The notes below the pieces were generated by a model, which had not been told where the DNA came from, searched no databases, and saw nothing but the letters and a program-made list of their open reading frames with translations. A DNA stretch of 18,674 nt from an uncultured bacterium (GTDB lineage Bacteria; Patescibacteriota; Minisyncoccia; Moranbacterales; GWC2-37-73). Below, one piece after another: positions 1 through 7,177 of this stretch (the first letter of the stretch is position 1; every line of letters begins with the position of its first letter). Made by a program: the position numbers and the translations under genes. The stretch is from the NCBI GenBank assembly GCA_903824515.1, contig CAIJXA010000110.1, positions 1 through 18,674 of the forward strand, written 5' to 3'.

Positions 1-1
1 G

Positions 2-1195
2 GCCAGTCACCTCCTGCAAAGCCAAGGATTTTCCGTCGGACTTTCAATTTCCCCGCACGTTTTTGACGTTCGAGAACGAATGCAAATCAACAATCAGTTG
101 CCAAGTGAAAAACTGATTTTGAAATATTTCAATCAACTCTTGCCGACAATATTGCAGATGGAAAAATGCAAATATGGATCTCCGACATATTTTGAAATCA
201 TAGTTGGGCTAGCTTATTTCATTTTTGAAAAAGAAAAGATGGATTATGCTATCATCGAAACTGGCCTTGGCGGGAGGCTTGATGGCACCAATACTGTCAC
301 CAACAAAAACAAAATTTGCATCATCACGAAGATAGGATTGGACCATACTGAAATTCTTGGCAACACAATTGCAAAAATAACTGCTGAAAAAGCTGGGATT
401 ATCCAGAATCAAAATGCAGTAATCAGTCATCAGCAATCAGCAACCAGTAACCAGATAATTGCTGCCAAGTGCCAAGAAAAAAAAGCAGCCTTATATTTAT
501 TAAAGCCTCAAAAAAGTTATTCTCTCGTTTCGTCAAACCAAAAGGAAACAGTTTTTGATTTCAATTTTACCGGCCCAGAACTAAGCTCCGAAGTCTTACT
601 CAAATTACAAAACATCAAAATAAGCCTATTGGGCACTCACCAAATTGAGAATTGCGCCTTGGCACTCACCTGTTTGACAGTTTTGTCTAAGCGCGACAAA
701 TTTATTCTTGACGAAATAAAGTTGCGAAGCGCACTGAAAAAAATCAATATCCCAGGCAGGATGGAAATACGAAAAAATGGAAAGGAATATGTTGTCATAG
801 ATGGCGCACATAATCCCCAAAAAATGGGCGCCTTAATCTCAAGTCTTAAGACTATTTTCCCCAATCAAAAATTTGATTTCATCATTGCCTTTAAAAAGGG
901 AAAGGATTTCAAAAAAATATTGTCACATATTTTGCCAATAGCCAATCAAATATATTTAACTGATTTTTCAACTTCCAACCAAGATAATCGTGCAAGCTCC
1001 ATTGAAAATATTGAAATTATTGCCTATTTAAAGCAAAATAAATTCGAAAATTATTCAATTATTAATAACAATGAAAAGGAAATTCTGTCAGTCATCAACG
1101 GATCTAGCAAATTTGTCATTTTGACTGGCTCTCTGTATTTTATTGGCTCAATATACGGATATCTTCAAAAAGTAAAACCAAAGTTGATCTCTTAA
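2..1195 (+). CDS. folC: Folylpolyglutamate synthase / dihydrofolate synthase, 5'-truncated by window edge
   Basis: FolC adds glutamate to folates (and in many bacteria to dihydropteroate) using ATP in the cytosol. The open frame runs in from the left edge, giving 397 residues; the first in-frame ATG at 80 is internal. The first visible residues contain the family motif SPHVFDVRER. Further on are TGLGGRLDGTN, the LDHTEILG..IA-EKAGI segment typical of the ATP/folate site, GTHQIENCALAL, PGRME and the C-terminal-domain motif VIDGAHNP, and the end has LTGSLYFIG. The P-loop (GTNGKGS in relatives) lies outside the window, so nucleotide binding cannot be checked. The gene ends in TAA 22 bases before a bidirectional hairpin and faces the opposing leftward genes. 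Family assignment is firm; whether it is mono- or bifunctional is not decidable here. Confidence 0.93.
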   Translation, partial: ASHLLQSQGFSVGLSISPHVFDVRERMQINNQLPSEKLILKYFNQLLPTILQMEKCKYGSPTYFEIIVGLAYFIFEKEKMDYAIIETGLGGRLDGTNTVTNKNKICIITKIGLDHTEILGNTIAKITAEKAGIIQNQNAVISHQQSATSNQIIAAKCQEKKAALYLLKPQKSYSLVSSNQKETVFDFNFTGPELSSEVLLKLQNIKISLLGTHQIENCALALTCLTVLSKRDKFILDEIKLRSALKKINIPGRMEIRKNGKEYVVIDGAHNPQKMGALISSLKTIFPNQKFDFIIAFKKGKDFKKILSHILPIANQIYLTDFSTSNQDNRASSIENIEIIAYLKQNKFENYSIINNNEKEILSVINGSSKFVILTGSLYFIGSIYGYLQKVKPKLIS

Positions 1196-1217
1196 ACTTC
1201 AACTTTTTTGCCAAAAT

Positions 1218-1247
1218 AAAAAGACATTTCTGGGGAAATGTCTTTTT
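1218..1247. terminator. Bidirectional intrinsic terminator between folC and the leftward cluster
   Basis: A perfect 13-bp stem (AAAAAGACATTTC / GAAATGTCTTTTT) encloses a TGGG loop. The stem ends in T-runs on both strands, so it can stop folC from the left and the transcript running leftward through 1251-1385 from the right. Confidence 0.85.
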
Positions 1248-1250
1248 ATT

Positions 1251-1385
1251 GCGGGCCCGGTTGGAATCAAACCAACTATTACTTTTCTCGAACTAGGAAA
1301 ACGCTGACTAACCAATTTTAATAATAACAAATCAATGTTTTCCCGTATCACCCTGAGAAAAAATTTTATTAAAATCGGACCTCGC
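1251..1385 (-). ncRNA. Candidate structured RNA with nested stems and a tRNA-like 3' arm
   Basis: Read on the - strand, the outer ends pair as GCG(A)GGUCCG with CGGGCCCGC: nine pairs, one bulged A, one G-U. That pair becomes a mismatch if read on the + strand. Inside are UUUUCUC/GAGAAAA and, nested within it, GGAAAAC/GUUUUCC. Near the 3' end is a T-arm-like hairpin, GUUGG-UUUGAUU-CCAAC. The element ends four bases before the bidirectional terminator, so a discrete RNA of about 135 nt plus terminator is plausible; it could equally be a structured 3' UTR of the 62-residue gene. I could not fit it to tRNA, tmRNA, SRP RNA, 6S RNA or a riboswitch I know. Seen: the pairing. Inferred: that it is a transcript. 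Confidence 0.4.
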
Positions 1386-1414
1386 TTATACTACAACAAG
1401 AAATAAAAAATATT

Positions 1415-1603
1415 TCACTTTAAAATATTTTCTTTAAATTTAGCCACTGCATCGCCATTTTCAATAATTTCGCCACTATACAGTTTTTGCAAAAGCAAGG
1501 TCGCAGCGCAATTCTCGCACCTTCCCCAAGCGCAACCTGCTTTCTTTTTGAACATTTTCTGACACAAAGAAATCTCAATGTCAAAGGTTTCTTTTGAAAT
1601 CAT
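1415..1603 (-). CDS. Small cysteine-containing hypothetical protein (62 aa)
   Basis: I do not recognise a family. The 62-residue product has four cysteines (C14, C24, C29, C32), the last three in the compact pattern GCAWGRCENC. That spacing could bind zinc or an iron-sulphur centre, but this is inference. The C-terminal half looks helical and charged (LYSGEIIENGDAVAKFKENI). There is no signal peptide or membrane segment. The start is the only ATG that keeps the frame, and there is no Shine-Dalgarno before it. It is the third leftward gene after the Nudix and deoxyribosyltransferase-like genes, from which it is separated by a 130-bp gap with a hairpin. It is the only gene in the window that ends in TGA. 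Protein-like composition favours a real gene, but short length keeps confidence moderate. Confidence 0.55.
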   Translation of the reverse strand: MISKETFDIEISLCQKMFKKKAGCAWGRCENCAATLLLQKLYSGEIIENGDAVAKFKENILK

Positions 1604-1682
1604 GATTTTATCATTTTAAAATTTAGTAAAATTTGTCATGTATGCTTTTTTGTCGTGTCTTTCCTGCGCTTGCACTTTGTCA

Positions 1683-1713
1683 CTCCTTCGTAGGCAGACT
1701 GCCTCCACAGGAG
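1683..1713. repeat. Nested inverted repeat in the 1604-1733 gap
   Basis: CTCCT (1683-1687) pairs with AGGAG (1709-1713) and, inside it, AGGCAG (1692-1697) pairs with CTGCCT (1699-1704) around a single base. There is no T-run, so it is not a standard terminator. The stretch is visibly more GC-rich than its surroundings. The rest of the 130-bp gap shows nothing else I can name. Confidence 0.5.
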
Positions 1714-1733
1714 CGACATAATTGGTTAACTTT

Positions 1734-2144
1734 TTATATGATTTTCAATTCTCCAGACAGAATAGTTGGTTGCATTGCAATCAACTCATCCTTAAAAAAA
1801 GAATTCGGCAAATCATTGAGCAAGAATATTTTCTTGCCAAGCACATGTGCAAATCCTATTTCCAAAAAAGAATTTCCGCCAACATATCCAGCCACGCCGT
1901 TCAAATCACAATTAACCACCAAGATAGCATCACTGGCTTTTATTTTTTCATAATAATCTCGAATCAAATCATTGTTGATTTTATTTTTCACCGATTCATT
2001 TTGGATATGGTCTGAAGTTTTCATCTCCGCATACTCCTGCGTATGTCTTGGCAAAATTATTTCATGACCAAGCTCTTGCAGTTCATTTCCAGCCTCAAGC
2101 ATTTTCGCTGAAACTTTCATACTCCCACAAATTACAATTTTCAT
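1734..2144 (-). CDS. Nucleoside 2-deoxyribosyltransferase-like protein
   Basis: A 136-residue Rossmann-like protein starting with KIVICGSM, followed by a helix and GHEIILPRH. Later come the acidic SDAILVVNCDLNGVAGYVGG segment and SFLEIGFAHVLGKKIFLLND. This layout (strand-1 glycine/serine loop, Asp after the middle strand, then G-x-E-IG-A) is that of the nucleoside 2-deoxyribosyltransferase superfamily, whose enzymes swap or cleave the base of deoxynucleosides. The glutamate in FLEIGFA occupies the place of the usual nucleophile; this comes from motif position, not alignment. The gene lies 13 bp downstream of the Nudix gene on the same strand, consistent with co-transcription and a nucleotide-salvage or cleansing role. 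Many bacterial members are uncharacterised, so substrate is unknown. Confidence 0.72.
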   Translation of the reverse strand: MKIVICGSMKVSAKMLEAGNELQELGHEIILPRHTQEYAEMKTSDHIQNESVKNKINNDLIRDYYEKIKASDAILVVNCDLNGVAGYVGGNSFLEIGFAHVLGKKIFLLNDLPNSFFKDELIAMQPTILSGELKII

Positions 2145-2157
2145 AGACTAACATTTT

Positions 2158-2697
2158 TTACAATAACCCCAAAAAATCTAACCCCAGATAACCAATTTCT
2201 ACATCGCTCAACTTTCCAGAGCGAAGATGATCACGAAAATTATCGAGTGACATCAGCACGACCTCTAAACTTTCACCATTATCTTCCAATTTTGATTCAG
2301 CGACTTTTCGACAATTCATTGCCACGAAAGCATTTTTTGTATACATTGCGTAAGCATCTGGAATCACGCTCGTTACAAACGAGATGTCACCCTCATATCC
2401 AGTTTCTTCCAATAATTCTCTTGCCATCGCCACTTCAAGATTCTCTCCCTTCTCCAATCCACCTCCTGGCAATTCAAAGAGCACACTCTTCGGCCCTGGT
2501 CGGAATTGTTTCACCAGAATTACTTGCCTATCTTGAGTCAGTGCAACGCAAGCGATACATTCACACCTGCTATTTAGAAAAAAATCAGCTTCTTTCCCAT
2601 TCGGTAATTTGAAAACGACTTTTTCCATCCCTCTCCCATACTTACTAAAAATTTCTTCCCGTGAAATTTCTTCCCACTCTTTTATTTCTTCTGGCAT
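2158..2697 (-). CDS. Nudix hydrolase, ADP-ribose pyrophosphatase-like
   Basis: A 179-residue protein with a complete Nudix box at residues 79-101, fitting G-x5-E-x7-REUxEExGU (GGLEKGE then RELLEETGY). The preceding VKQFRPGPKSVLFELPGG is typical of the ADP-ribose/sugar-nucleotide pyrophosphatase branch, which cleaves NDP-X diphosphates with Mg2+. The N-terminal strand region (VVFKLPNGKEADFF) fits the dimerisation segment of that branch. The ATG at 2697 has an AGGA about nine bases upstream and a plausible promoter at 2710-2738. It appears to head a small operon with the deoxyribosyltransferase-like gene. The exact substrate cannot be read from sequence. Confidence 0.88.
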   Translation of the reverse strand: MPEEIKEWEEISREEIFSKYGRGMEKVVFKLPNGKEADFFLNSRCECIACVALTQDRQVILVKQFRPGPKSVLFELPGGGLEKGENLEVAMARELLEETGYEGDISFVTSVIPDAYAMYTKNAFVAMNCRKVAESKLEDNGESLEVVLMSLDNFRDHLRSGKLSDVEIGYLGLDFLGLL

Positions 2698-2709
2698 AAT
2701 TTTATATCC

Positions 2710-2738
2710 TATATAGAAATCAACTAAATTAATTCCAA
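2710..2738 (-). promoter_or_regulatory. Candidate sigma-70 promoter for the Nudix gene
   Basis: On the - strand: TTGGAA, 17-bp spacer, TATATA, followed by the Nudix ATG at 2697. Four of six and five of six consensus positions match. The predicted start point would leave a leader of only about ten bases. Confidence 0.45.
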
Positions 2739-2741
2739 GCT

Positions 2742-2825
2742 GTCATTCCGGATTTAGTCCGGAATCCCGAGCTTAATCACGCCAACCTTACTGCAAAGAA
2801 GATGCTGAAACAAGTTCAGCATGAC
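2742..2825 (-). repeat. 84-bp two-hairpin dispersed repeat, copy 1
   Basis: On the - strand this begins with TGCTGAA-CTTGT-TTCAGCA (7-bp stem) and ends with ATTCCGGA-CTAAA-TCCGGAAT (8-bp stem), joined by about 45 bases. It aligns without gaps to 11482-11565 in the opposite orientation, at about 70 of 84 positions. Words such as CTGAACTTGTTTCAG and TTCCGGA..TCCGGAA resemble the palindromic elements scattered in Rickettsia and other bacteria; that relation is from memory. Between it and lysS (2826-2899) I see only AT-rich sequence. Confidence 0.85.
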
Positions 2826-2899
2826 ATCGATAACTAATTTAATCCTAATATTAGCTATTATATGTTGTATCTTGATTCTTGTTTGTTGCTTCTTGTCTA

Positions 2900-4351
2900 T
2901 TATTCCTTCCCTTTCATCGGAGGGAAAATAACACATTCACGAATTGACCTGTTCATTAAGAAAGAAAAGAAGCGTTCGCTGAGCCCGAATCCAAAAGCTG
3001 GCGGCATGCCATATTCCAGAGCCGCAACAAAATCTTCATCTATCATTTGCGCCTCAGCGTCACCTGCTTCTCTCAGGGCCATCTGCGATTCAAAACGCTC
3101 CCTTTGGTCAATTGGGTCATTCAGTTCAGCAAAAGCATTACAGAGCTCGGCTGTTCCGGCTACAATCTGGAAGCGAAGAACCTTGCTTGGATTAGCTGGA
3201 TCCATTTTGGCCAACGGCGAAACCTCAATTGGATGACCGACCAAGAAACAAGGCTGAATCATCTTAAGGCGCACAGTTTTTTTGTAAACCGTGTCAATCA
3301 TGCGACCCTTGCCATATGTTTTTTCATATTTAATGCCAAGCTCATCGGCCTTCGCGCGAAGCGCTTCGAGGGACACGACTGCCAAATCTAAACCAGTTTC
3401 AGCCTTGAATGCGTCAAAATAGTCAACCACTGGAAATTCCTTTTCCCAATCGATAGTTGCACCTTCATATTCCGTAACAAAGCCACCTGTCACATTCTTC
3501 ACAACCTGTCTGCTCATTTTTTCTGAAAATTCCATTCCTTTTTTCAAGTCCCAATAAGCAGCATAAAATTCCATATGATCAAACTCCTGCAGATGATGCC
3601 TGTCAATTCCTTCGTTTCGGAAAACCCTCCCAATTTCAAAAACTTTTTCATATCCTCCAACCAAGAGACGCTTGAGTGAAAGTTCCAGCGAAATTCGCAT
3701 AAAGAAATCCTGATCAAGAGCCTTGTGATGCGTGACGAATGGCTCAGCATCTGCTCCTCCAGGTGTGTGCTCAAAAACCGGATTTTGAACTTCTAAAAAT
3801 CCATCAGCTGCCAAAAAATTTCGAATAGTTTGCCAAAAAATATTTTTTTTGCGAAAAAGTTCTCTCGTGTCAGGATTAATCATCAAATCCAAATAGCGCT
3901 GGCGCAAAAGTTGCTCCTCATCCTTGATTCCGAAATGCTCCGTTGGAATTGGACGAATATTTTTGCTTAGCATCTTCCAATCAGTCACCTTAAGCGATCG
4001 CTCCGATGTCTTGGTCAAAAAAAGTTGTCCAGTCACTTGCACAAAATCTCCCAACTCAACGTTCTTGACAAAAAGCTTGAACAATTCTTCTGGCATATTT
4101 CCCTTGTTCAAAAAAAGCTGCATTTTTCCTGATTCATCTTCAATATTGGCGAAGGCACTGCCACCCATCGGACGAAGCGAACGCACGCGACCAACCAAGA
4201 AAATCTCTTTCTCGGCGATTTCATCGAATTTTGCCAACGCCTCTCCATTGCTAAAATCTCTCCGAGTCTTTTCTGGATAGGCCTCCATTCCAAATTCTCT
4301 AATATTTTTCAATTTCTCAAGTTTAACTTGCAAAATATCTTCTCTGATCAT
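2900..4351 (-). CDS. lysS: Lysyl-tRNA synthetase, class II
   Basis: Charges tRNA-Lys with lysine using ATP in the cytosol. The 483-residue product has an N-terminal OB-fold anticodon-binding domain (about residues 45-145, starting FLVGRVRSLRPMGGSAF) and a class II catalytic core. Motif 2 reads VFEIGRVFRNEGIDRHH, and the GHPIEVSPLAK segment lies near the lysine/ATP site. Motif 3 reads FGFGLSERFFSFL, keeping the essential Arg but with LSER where many LysRSs have GIDR. Length is close to the usual 490-510. The ATG at 4351 lacks a Shine-Dalgarno; a good promoter lies at 4380-4408, right behind the greA terminator, so lysS is probably transcribed alone. Its cognate tRNA-Lys(UUU) is at 10747-10822. 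Confidence 0.96.
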   Translation of the reverse strand: MIREDILQVKLEKLKNIREFGMEAYPEKTRRDFSNGEALAKFDEIAEKEIFLVGRVRSLRPMGGSAFANIEDESGKMQLFLNKGNMPEELFKLFVKNVELGDFVQVTGQLFLTKTSERSLKVTDWKMLSKNIRPIPTEHFGIKDEEQLLRQRYLDLMINPDTRELFRKKNIFWQTIRNFLAADGFLEVQNPVFEHTPGGADAEPFVTHHKALDQDFFMRISLELSLKRLLVGGYEKVFEIGRVFRNEGIDRHHLQEFDHMEFYAAYWDLKKGMEFSEKMSRQVVKNVTGGFVTEYEGATIDWEKEFPVVDYFDAFKAETGLDLAVVSLEALRAKADELGIKYEKTYGKGRMIDTVYKKTVRLKMIQPCFLVGHPIEVSPLAKMDPANPSKVLRFQIVAGTAELCNAFAELNDPIDQRERFESQMALREAGDAEAQMIDEDFVAALEYGMPPAFGFGLSERFFSFLMNRSIRECVIFPPMKGKE

Positions 4352-4379
4352 TTTTTTCTTTGCTAATTTTTATGCATGA

Positions 4380-4408
4380 ATAATAGCTTATTTTAAGTTT
4401 TTTGGCAA
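4380..4408 (-). promoter_or_regulatory. Sigma-70-type promoter for lysS
   Basis: - strand TTGCCA, 17-bp spacer, TATTAT: five of six matches in each box. It lies between the greA terminator and the lysS ATG (4351), predicting a leader of about 22 bases. Confidence 0.6.
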
Positions 4409-4410
4409 AC

Positions 4411-4437
4411 AAAAAATCCCACCGAGGCGGGATTTTT
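4411..4437 (-). terminator. Intrinsic terminator of greA
   Basis: On the - strand AAAAATCCC and GGGATTTTT flank GCCTCGGT. The inner CC/GG pairs and one G-U extend the stem, which is followed by a T-run. It lies 13 bp after the greA stop. Confidence 0.85.
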
Positions 4438-4449
4438 CAAAAAGTATAA

Positions 4450-4911
4450 TTATTTTACCTCGATAATTTTATAGGCAATCGTAATGCCTTTCGGTGTTAA
4501 AACGTTCACCTTGTCTCCACCGCTGTGACCCATGAAGGCTTTTCCAAGGGGTGACTCATTTGAAATTTTGAAATTTGCAGGATCCGCCTCGTTTGAACCA
4601 ACAATCGTAAAAATAAGTTCAGCTCCATTATCAGCCTTCACCTTCACAATTGATCCAATTTGAGCACCCTTGAGACTCTCATCCTTCTCAACTACTTGAG
4701 AATTTTTCACAATCATCTCCAGCTCACCAATGCGAGATTCATTTTCATTTTGCTGCGATTTAGCTTCGGCATATTCGGCATTTTCACTCAAATCTCCCTG
4801 TTCTTTTGCCTCTTTGATAGCCTGAGCAATTTCTTGACGAAGTTTAGTTTTACGATTTTCCAATTCTTCATTAAGTTTCCTTAACCCATCCTTAGTGATA
4901 AATCTTACCAT
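4450..4911 (-). CDS. greA: Transcription elongation factor GreA
   Basis: GreA binds the secondary channel of RNA polymerase and stimulates cleavage of backtracked RNA. The 153-residue product has the N-terminal coiled coil (about 1-75) with the acidic tip GDLSENAEY (D40, E43, E46) that reaches the active site. The C-terminal FKBP-like domain includes VGSNEADP, ISNESPLGKAFMGHSGGD and VLTPKG. Length matches the family (about 155-160). It has a near-consensus promoter at 4989-5017, a leader of roughly 70 bases carrying a small ATCGC/GCGAT hairpin, and its own terminator at 4411-4437, so it looks like a monocistronic unit. No Shine-Dalgarno precedes the ATG. Confidence 0.97.
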   Translation of the reverse strand: MVRFITKDGLRKLNEELENRKTKLRQEIAQAIKEAKEQGDLSENAEYAEAKSQQNENESRIGELEMIVKNSQVVEKDESLKGAQIGSIVKVKADNGAELIFTIVGSNEADPANFKISNESPLGKAFMGHSGGDKVNVLTPKGITIAYKIIEVK

Positions 4912-4988
4912 AATTGTAATTCAAATTTTTAGTGATTATCAAGCATCGCGCATTTTGCGATATTTATACATATTTTAACAGCCTCAAA

Positions 4989-5017
4989 ATGATACACAAA
5001 AATAACTAGACTGTCAA
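4989..5017 (-). promoter_or_regulatory. Strong sigma-70-type promoter for greA
   Basis: - strand TTGACA (perfect), 17-bp spacer, TATCAT (five of six). The predicted start point is about 70 bases before the greA ATG at 4911. Confidence 0.75.
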
Positions 5018-5027
5018 TAACACCCAA

Positions 5028-5059
5028 ATATGCCATTTCTACTGATCAAGATATGCCAT
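5028..5059 (-). repeat. 9-bp direct repeat upstream of the greA promoter
   Basis: ATGGCATAT (- strand) occurs at 5051-5059 and 5028-5036, 23 bp apart start to start (about two helical turns). The nearer copy ends 10 bp before the -35 box of the greA promoter, a typical place for an activator site. The function is inference. Confidence 0.4.
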
Positions 5060-5105
5060 CAAAATACCTCGGAGCAAACAAGCCATGGGATACTAAAAGC
5101 TTGAC

Positions 5106-5119
5106 AGTATTTAAATACT
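5106..5119. repeat. Perfect 14-bp palindrome just after the rseP stop
   Basis: AGTATTTAAATACT is a perfect palindrome two bases beyond the rseP stop codon. It could be an operator or chance in AT-rich DNA. No T-run follows on the - strand, so it is not a clear terminator. Confidence 0.35.
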
Positions 5120-5121
5120 TT

Positions 5122-6252
5122 CTAAAAAATTCCCTTAATTTTATCTAAAATATGAATCCTTACAAGATCAAAGTATGTTACCACAATCATCAGTGTTACA
5201 AGTGCAAAGAAACCAGCCGTGTGAAAAAATTGTTCAATTTTTTGACTCACTGGACGACCTTTGATTTTCTCAATCAGAACAAAAAGAATGCGACCACCGT
5301 CTAAAGCCGGGAAAGGCAGGATATTGACGATTCCGAGATTAACACTCAAAATCGCTGCAAAACGTAGCAAGAAAGAAAATCCAAGCGGAATAATTTGTCC
5401 AGTATATGATGCAATGCCAACAATTCCAGTTACTGCCAACCCGGCCTTATTCCCAGTAAAAAGCTTTCTAAGCACATCTAACATCATAAGCATAATTGTT
5501 CCAATCTCAACCAGGCCTTTCCATAATGATTCAAGAAAAGAAAATTTCGAAGTAATAACTTCATTTAAACCTGAAATTCCAAGTGCGCCTTGGCCAGTTT
5601 CTATTTGCTCACGAGGAATTCCCCTTAATTTAATTTCCTTTCCTCCTCTTTGAACATACAAAGATATTTCCACACCCTTATTGGCCCTCACGTATGCCTG
5701 CACGTCTTCCACGGTCACAAATTTGCCACTATCGCCAGCAAGAACCATGTCACCAATCTGCAAACCCATTTTTTGAGCTGGAGAATCATTTTCAATTCCC
5801 TGAATCAAAATTTTAGCCCCGGCCACATACTCACCCGTAACGTCCTGGAAAGTTCCAAGCATAAAAGTGGTCGAAAGTAAGATCCAAGCAAACAAAAAAT
5901 TCATCAAAACGCCAGCAACTAAAACTGCGATTCGCACCCAGGCTGGTTTTGAAGCAAAACTGTCAGCATCTTTTGTTTCGCCGCCATCTTCTCCTTTGAT
6001 TTTCACAAATCCCCCAATCGGAAACCAATTAAGAGAATAAATTGTATTTTTTGAGACAATTTCCTTGTTTCCTGAGAAAAATTTCCACTTACCATTTTTG
6101 TCATCTCTAACCAAGCCAAGTGCTCTTGGCGGGAAACCAAGTCCAAATTCATCTGCCTTGATTCCGTTCATCCTAGCCACCATAAAATGCCCCAATTCAT
6201 GAACAAAAACGAGAACACCCAAGATTATGATAAAGACTATTACTGTAAACAT
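5122..6252 (-). CDS. rseP: RIP metalloprotease, site-2 protease (RseP/M50B family)
   Basis: An intramembrane zinc protease that cuts membrane-anchored substrates, classically anti-sigma factors and signal-peptide remnants. The 376-residue product starts with a hydrophobic helix ending in FVHELGHFM (HExxH at 18-22). A second membrane segment (about 106-130) follows GGFVKIKGEDG. A single PDZ domain (about 145-205) contains the carboxylate loop region ENDSPAQKMGLQIGD. The third zinc-ligand motif NILPFPALDGG (310-320) lies in the next helix, followed by a C-terminal membrane helix (about 345-365). One PDZ rather than E. coli's two is normal for many bacteria. It sits 167 bp downstream of frr, a common neighbour pairing. 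No anti-sigma factor is visible nearby, so its substrate is unknown. Confidence 0.95.
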   Translation of the reverse strand: MFTVIVFIIILGVLVFVHELGHFMVARMNGIKADEFGLGFPPRALGLVRDDKNGKWKFFSGNKEIVSKNTIYSLNWFPIGGFVKIKGEDGGETKDADSFASKPAWVRIAVLVAGVLMNFLFAWILLSTTFMLGTFQDVTGEYVAGAKILIQGIENDSPAQKMGLQIGDMVLAGDSGKFVTVEDVQAYVRANKGVEISLYVQRGGKEIKLRGIPREQIETGQGALGISGLNEVITSKFSFLESLWKGLVEIGTIMLMMLDVLRKLFTGNKAGLAVTGIVGIASYTGQIIPLGFSFLLRFAAILSVNLGIVNILPFPALDGGRILFVLIEKIKGRPVSQKIEQFFHTAGFFALVTLMIVVTYFDLVRIHILDKIKGIF

Positions 6253-6269
6253 AATTTATGTAAAATAAA

Positions 6270-6411
6270 AACCACACCCATAAATTATGGTTTATAATTT
6301 TAAATTTTTAATTTTTAATTTTGAATGAATTTTTTAATTTTCAATGTTTGAATTTTTAAAAATTTTATCATTCTGATTTCAATAGAAATTCGAAATTCAA
6401 AATTCAAAATT
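6270..6411. repeat. AT-rich short-word repeats in facing orientation, frr-rseP gap
   Basis: The left side has tandem words built on TTTTTAA and AATTTTGAA; the right side has AATTCGAAATTCAAAATTC, largely their reverse complement. The gap can fold back on itself but the pairs are nearly all A-T. I see no gene in the 167-bp gap. Confidence 0.45.
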
Positions 6412-6419
6412 TATGACTC

Positions 6420-6977
6420 CTAGACTGTCATTATTTCCTTCTCTTTAGTAACTCTAATTTCTTCGATTTTTCGATTAAATTCATCCACAACCTCTTGCAA
6501 TTTTTCTTTGCCCTTAAATTTGTCATCCTCGCTCATTCCTCCATCGGCCTCAATTTTCTGGAGCTCCTTCCAGGCATCTTCTCGAATTGAACGCAGAGCA
6601 ATGCGACCTTCTTCAGTTTTTTGATTCAAAATTTTAACCATTTCTCGACGACGATCTTCTGTCAACATTGGAACATTGATTCGCACAAGAATTCCATCAT
6701 TCATCGGATTGAGATTAAGGTCAGACTCCCTGATTGCTCCTTCAATCGCCCCAATCGCTCCTCTGTCCCACGGCTGAATCACAAGGCTTCGAGGTTCTGG
6801 CGTTGAAATGCTAGCAATCTGCTTTAAAGGTGTTTTTGTGCCATAATAATTGACCATAACATTTTCAACCAAGGCTGGAGTTGCTCGTCCTGTCCTAACT
6901 TTGCTGGCTTCACCTTTCAAATATTCAATCGCCTTTTCAAATTCCACTTTTTTTTGCTTGATAATTTCGTTGTACAT
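6420..6977 (-). CDS. frr: Ribosome recycling factor
   Basis: RRF works with EF-G to split the post-termination ribosome. The 185-residue product is exactly the usual length and recognisable throughout: RTGRATPALVENVMVNYYG, the hinge and domain II segment STPEPRSLVIQPWD, NDGILVRINVPMLTEDRR, and the long C-terminal helices ending in EEIRVTKEKEI. A weak AGGG lies four bases before the ATG. It precedes rseP on the same strand. In many bacteria frr lies close to pyrH and tsf; those are not here, which fits a rearranged gene order. Confidence 0.97.
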   Translation of the reverse strand: MYNEIIKQKKVEFEKAIEYLKGEASKVRTGRATPALVENVMVNYYGTKTPLKQIASISTPEPRSLVIQPWDRGAIGAIEGAIRESDLNLNPMNDGILVRINVPMLTEDRRREMVKILNQKTEEGRIALRSIREDAWKELQKIEADGGMSEDDKFKGKEKLQEVVDEFNRKIEEIRVTKEKEIMTV

Positions 6978-6999
6978 TTACCCTGTTAAATAAGATTTG

Positions 7000-7123
7000 G
7001 TCTTTTTAAAAAGACGCAACTTACTTGAAATAATTGTTATCTTAATTTTTAGGATGTTCTTAATTATAAACCCGGATCTTAATTTCAAAAAATTACTATT
7101 TTTTAAAATTACTATTTTTTAAA
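7000..7123. repeat. Palindrome and short tandem repeat upstream of frr
   Basis: The 200-bp gap 6978-7177 holds a perfect 16-bp palindrome GTCTTTTTAAAAAGAC (7000-7015). It also holds two adjacent copies of the 16-base word ATTACTATTTTTTAAA (7092-7107 and 7108-7123). Neither is a clear terminator or promoter. I see no gene. Confidence 0.5.
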
Positions 7124-7177
7124 ATTATTTAACTGGGTGAATATTTTAATTACTTAGCATATTACGCCTCGCCGGCT

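Noticed and set aside
1251..1325. A tRNA gene on the - strand at the T-arm-like hairpin
   Set aside because: No canonical 5' acceptor or D-stem partner at tRNA distance, the apparent anticodon loop would be nine bases or carry an unlikely AGU anticodon, and the T-loop is UUUGAUU.
1218..1400. A folate riboswitch near folC
   Set aside because: The structure is on the strand opposite to and downstream of folC, and it lacks the conserved words of the tetrahydrofolate riboswitch.
5101..5126. A + strand promoter (TTGACA, 16 bp, TAAAAA) reading into rseP in antisense
   Set aside because: The -10 box is poor and no + strand product follows; the 14-bp palindrome inside the spacer explains the regularity.
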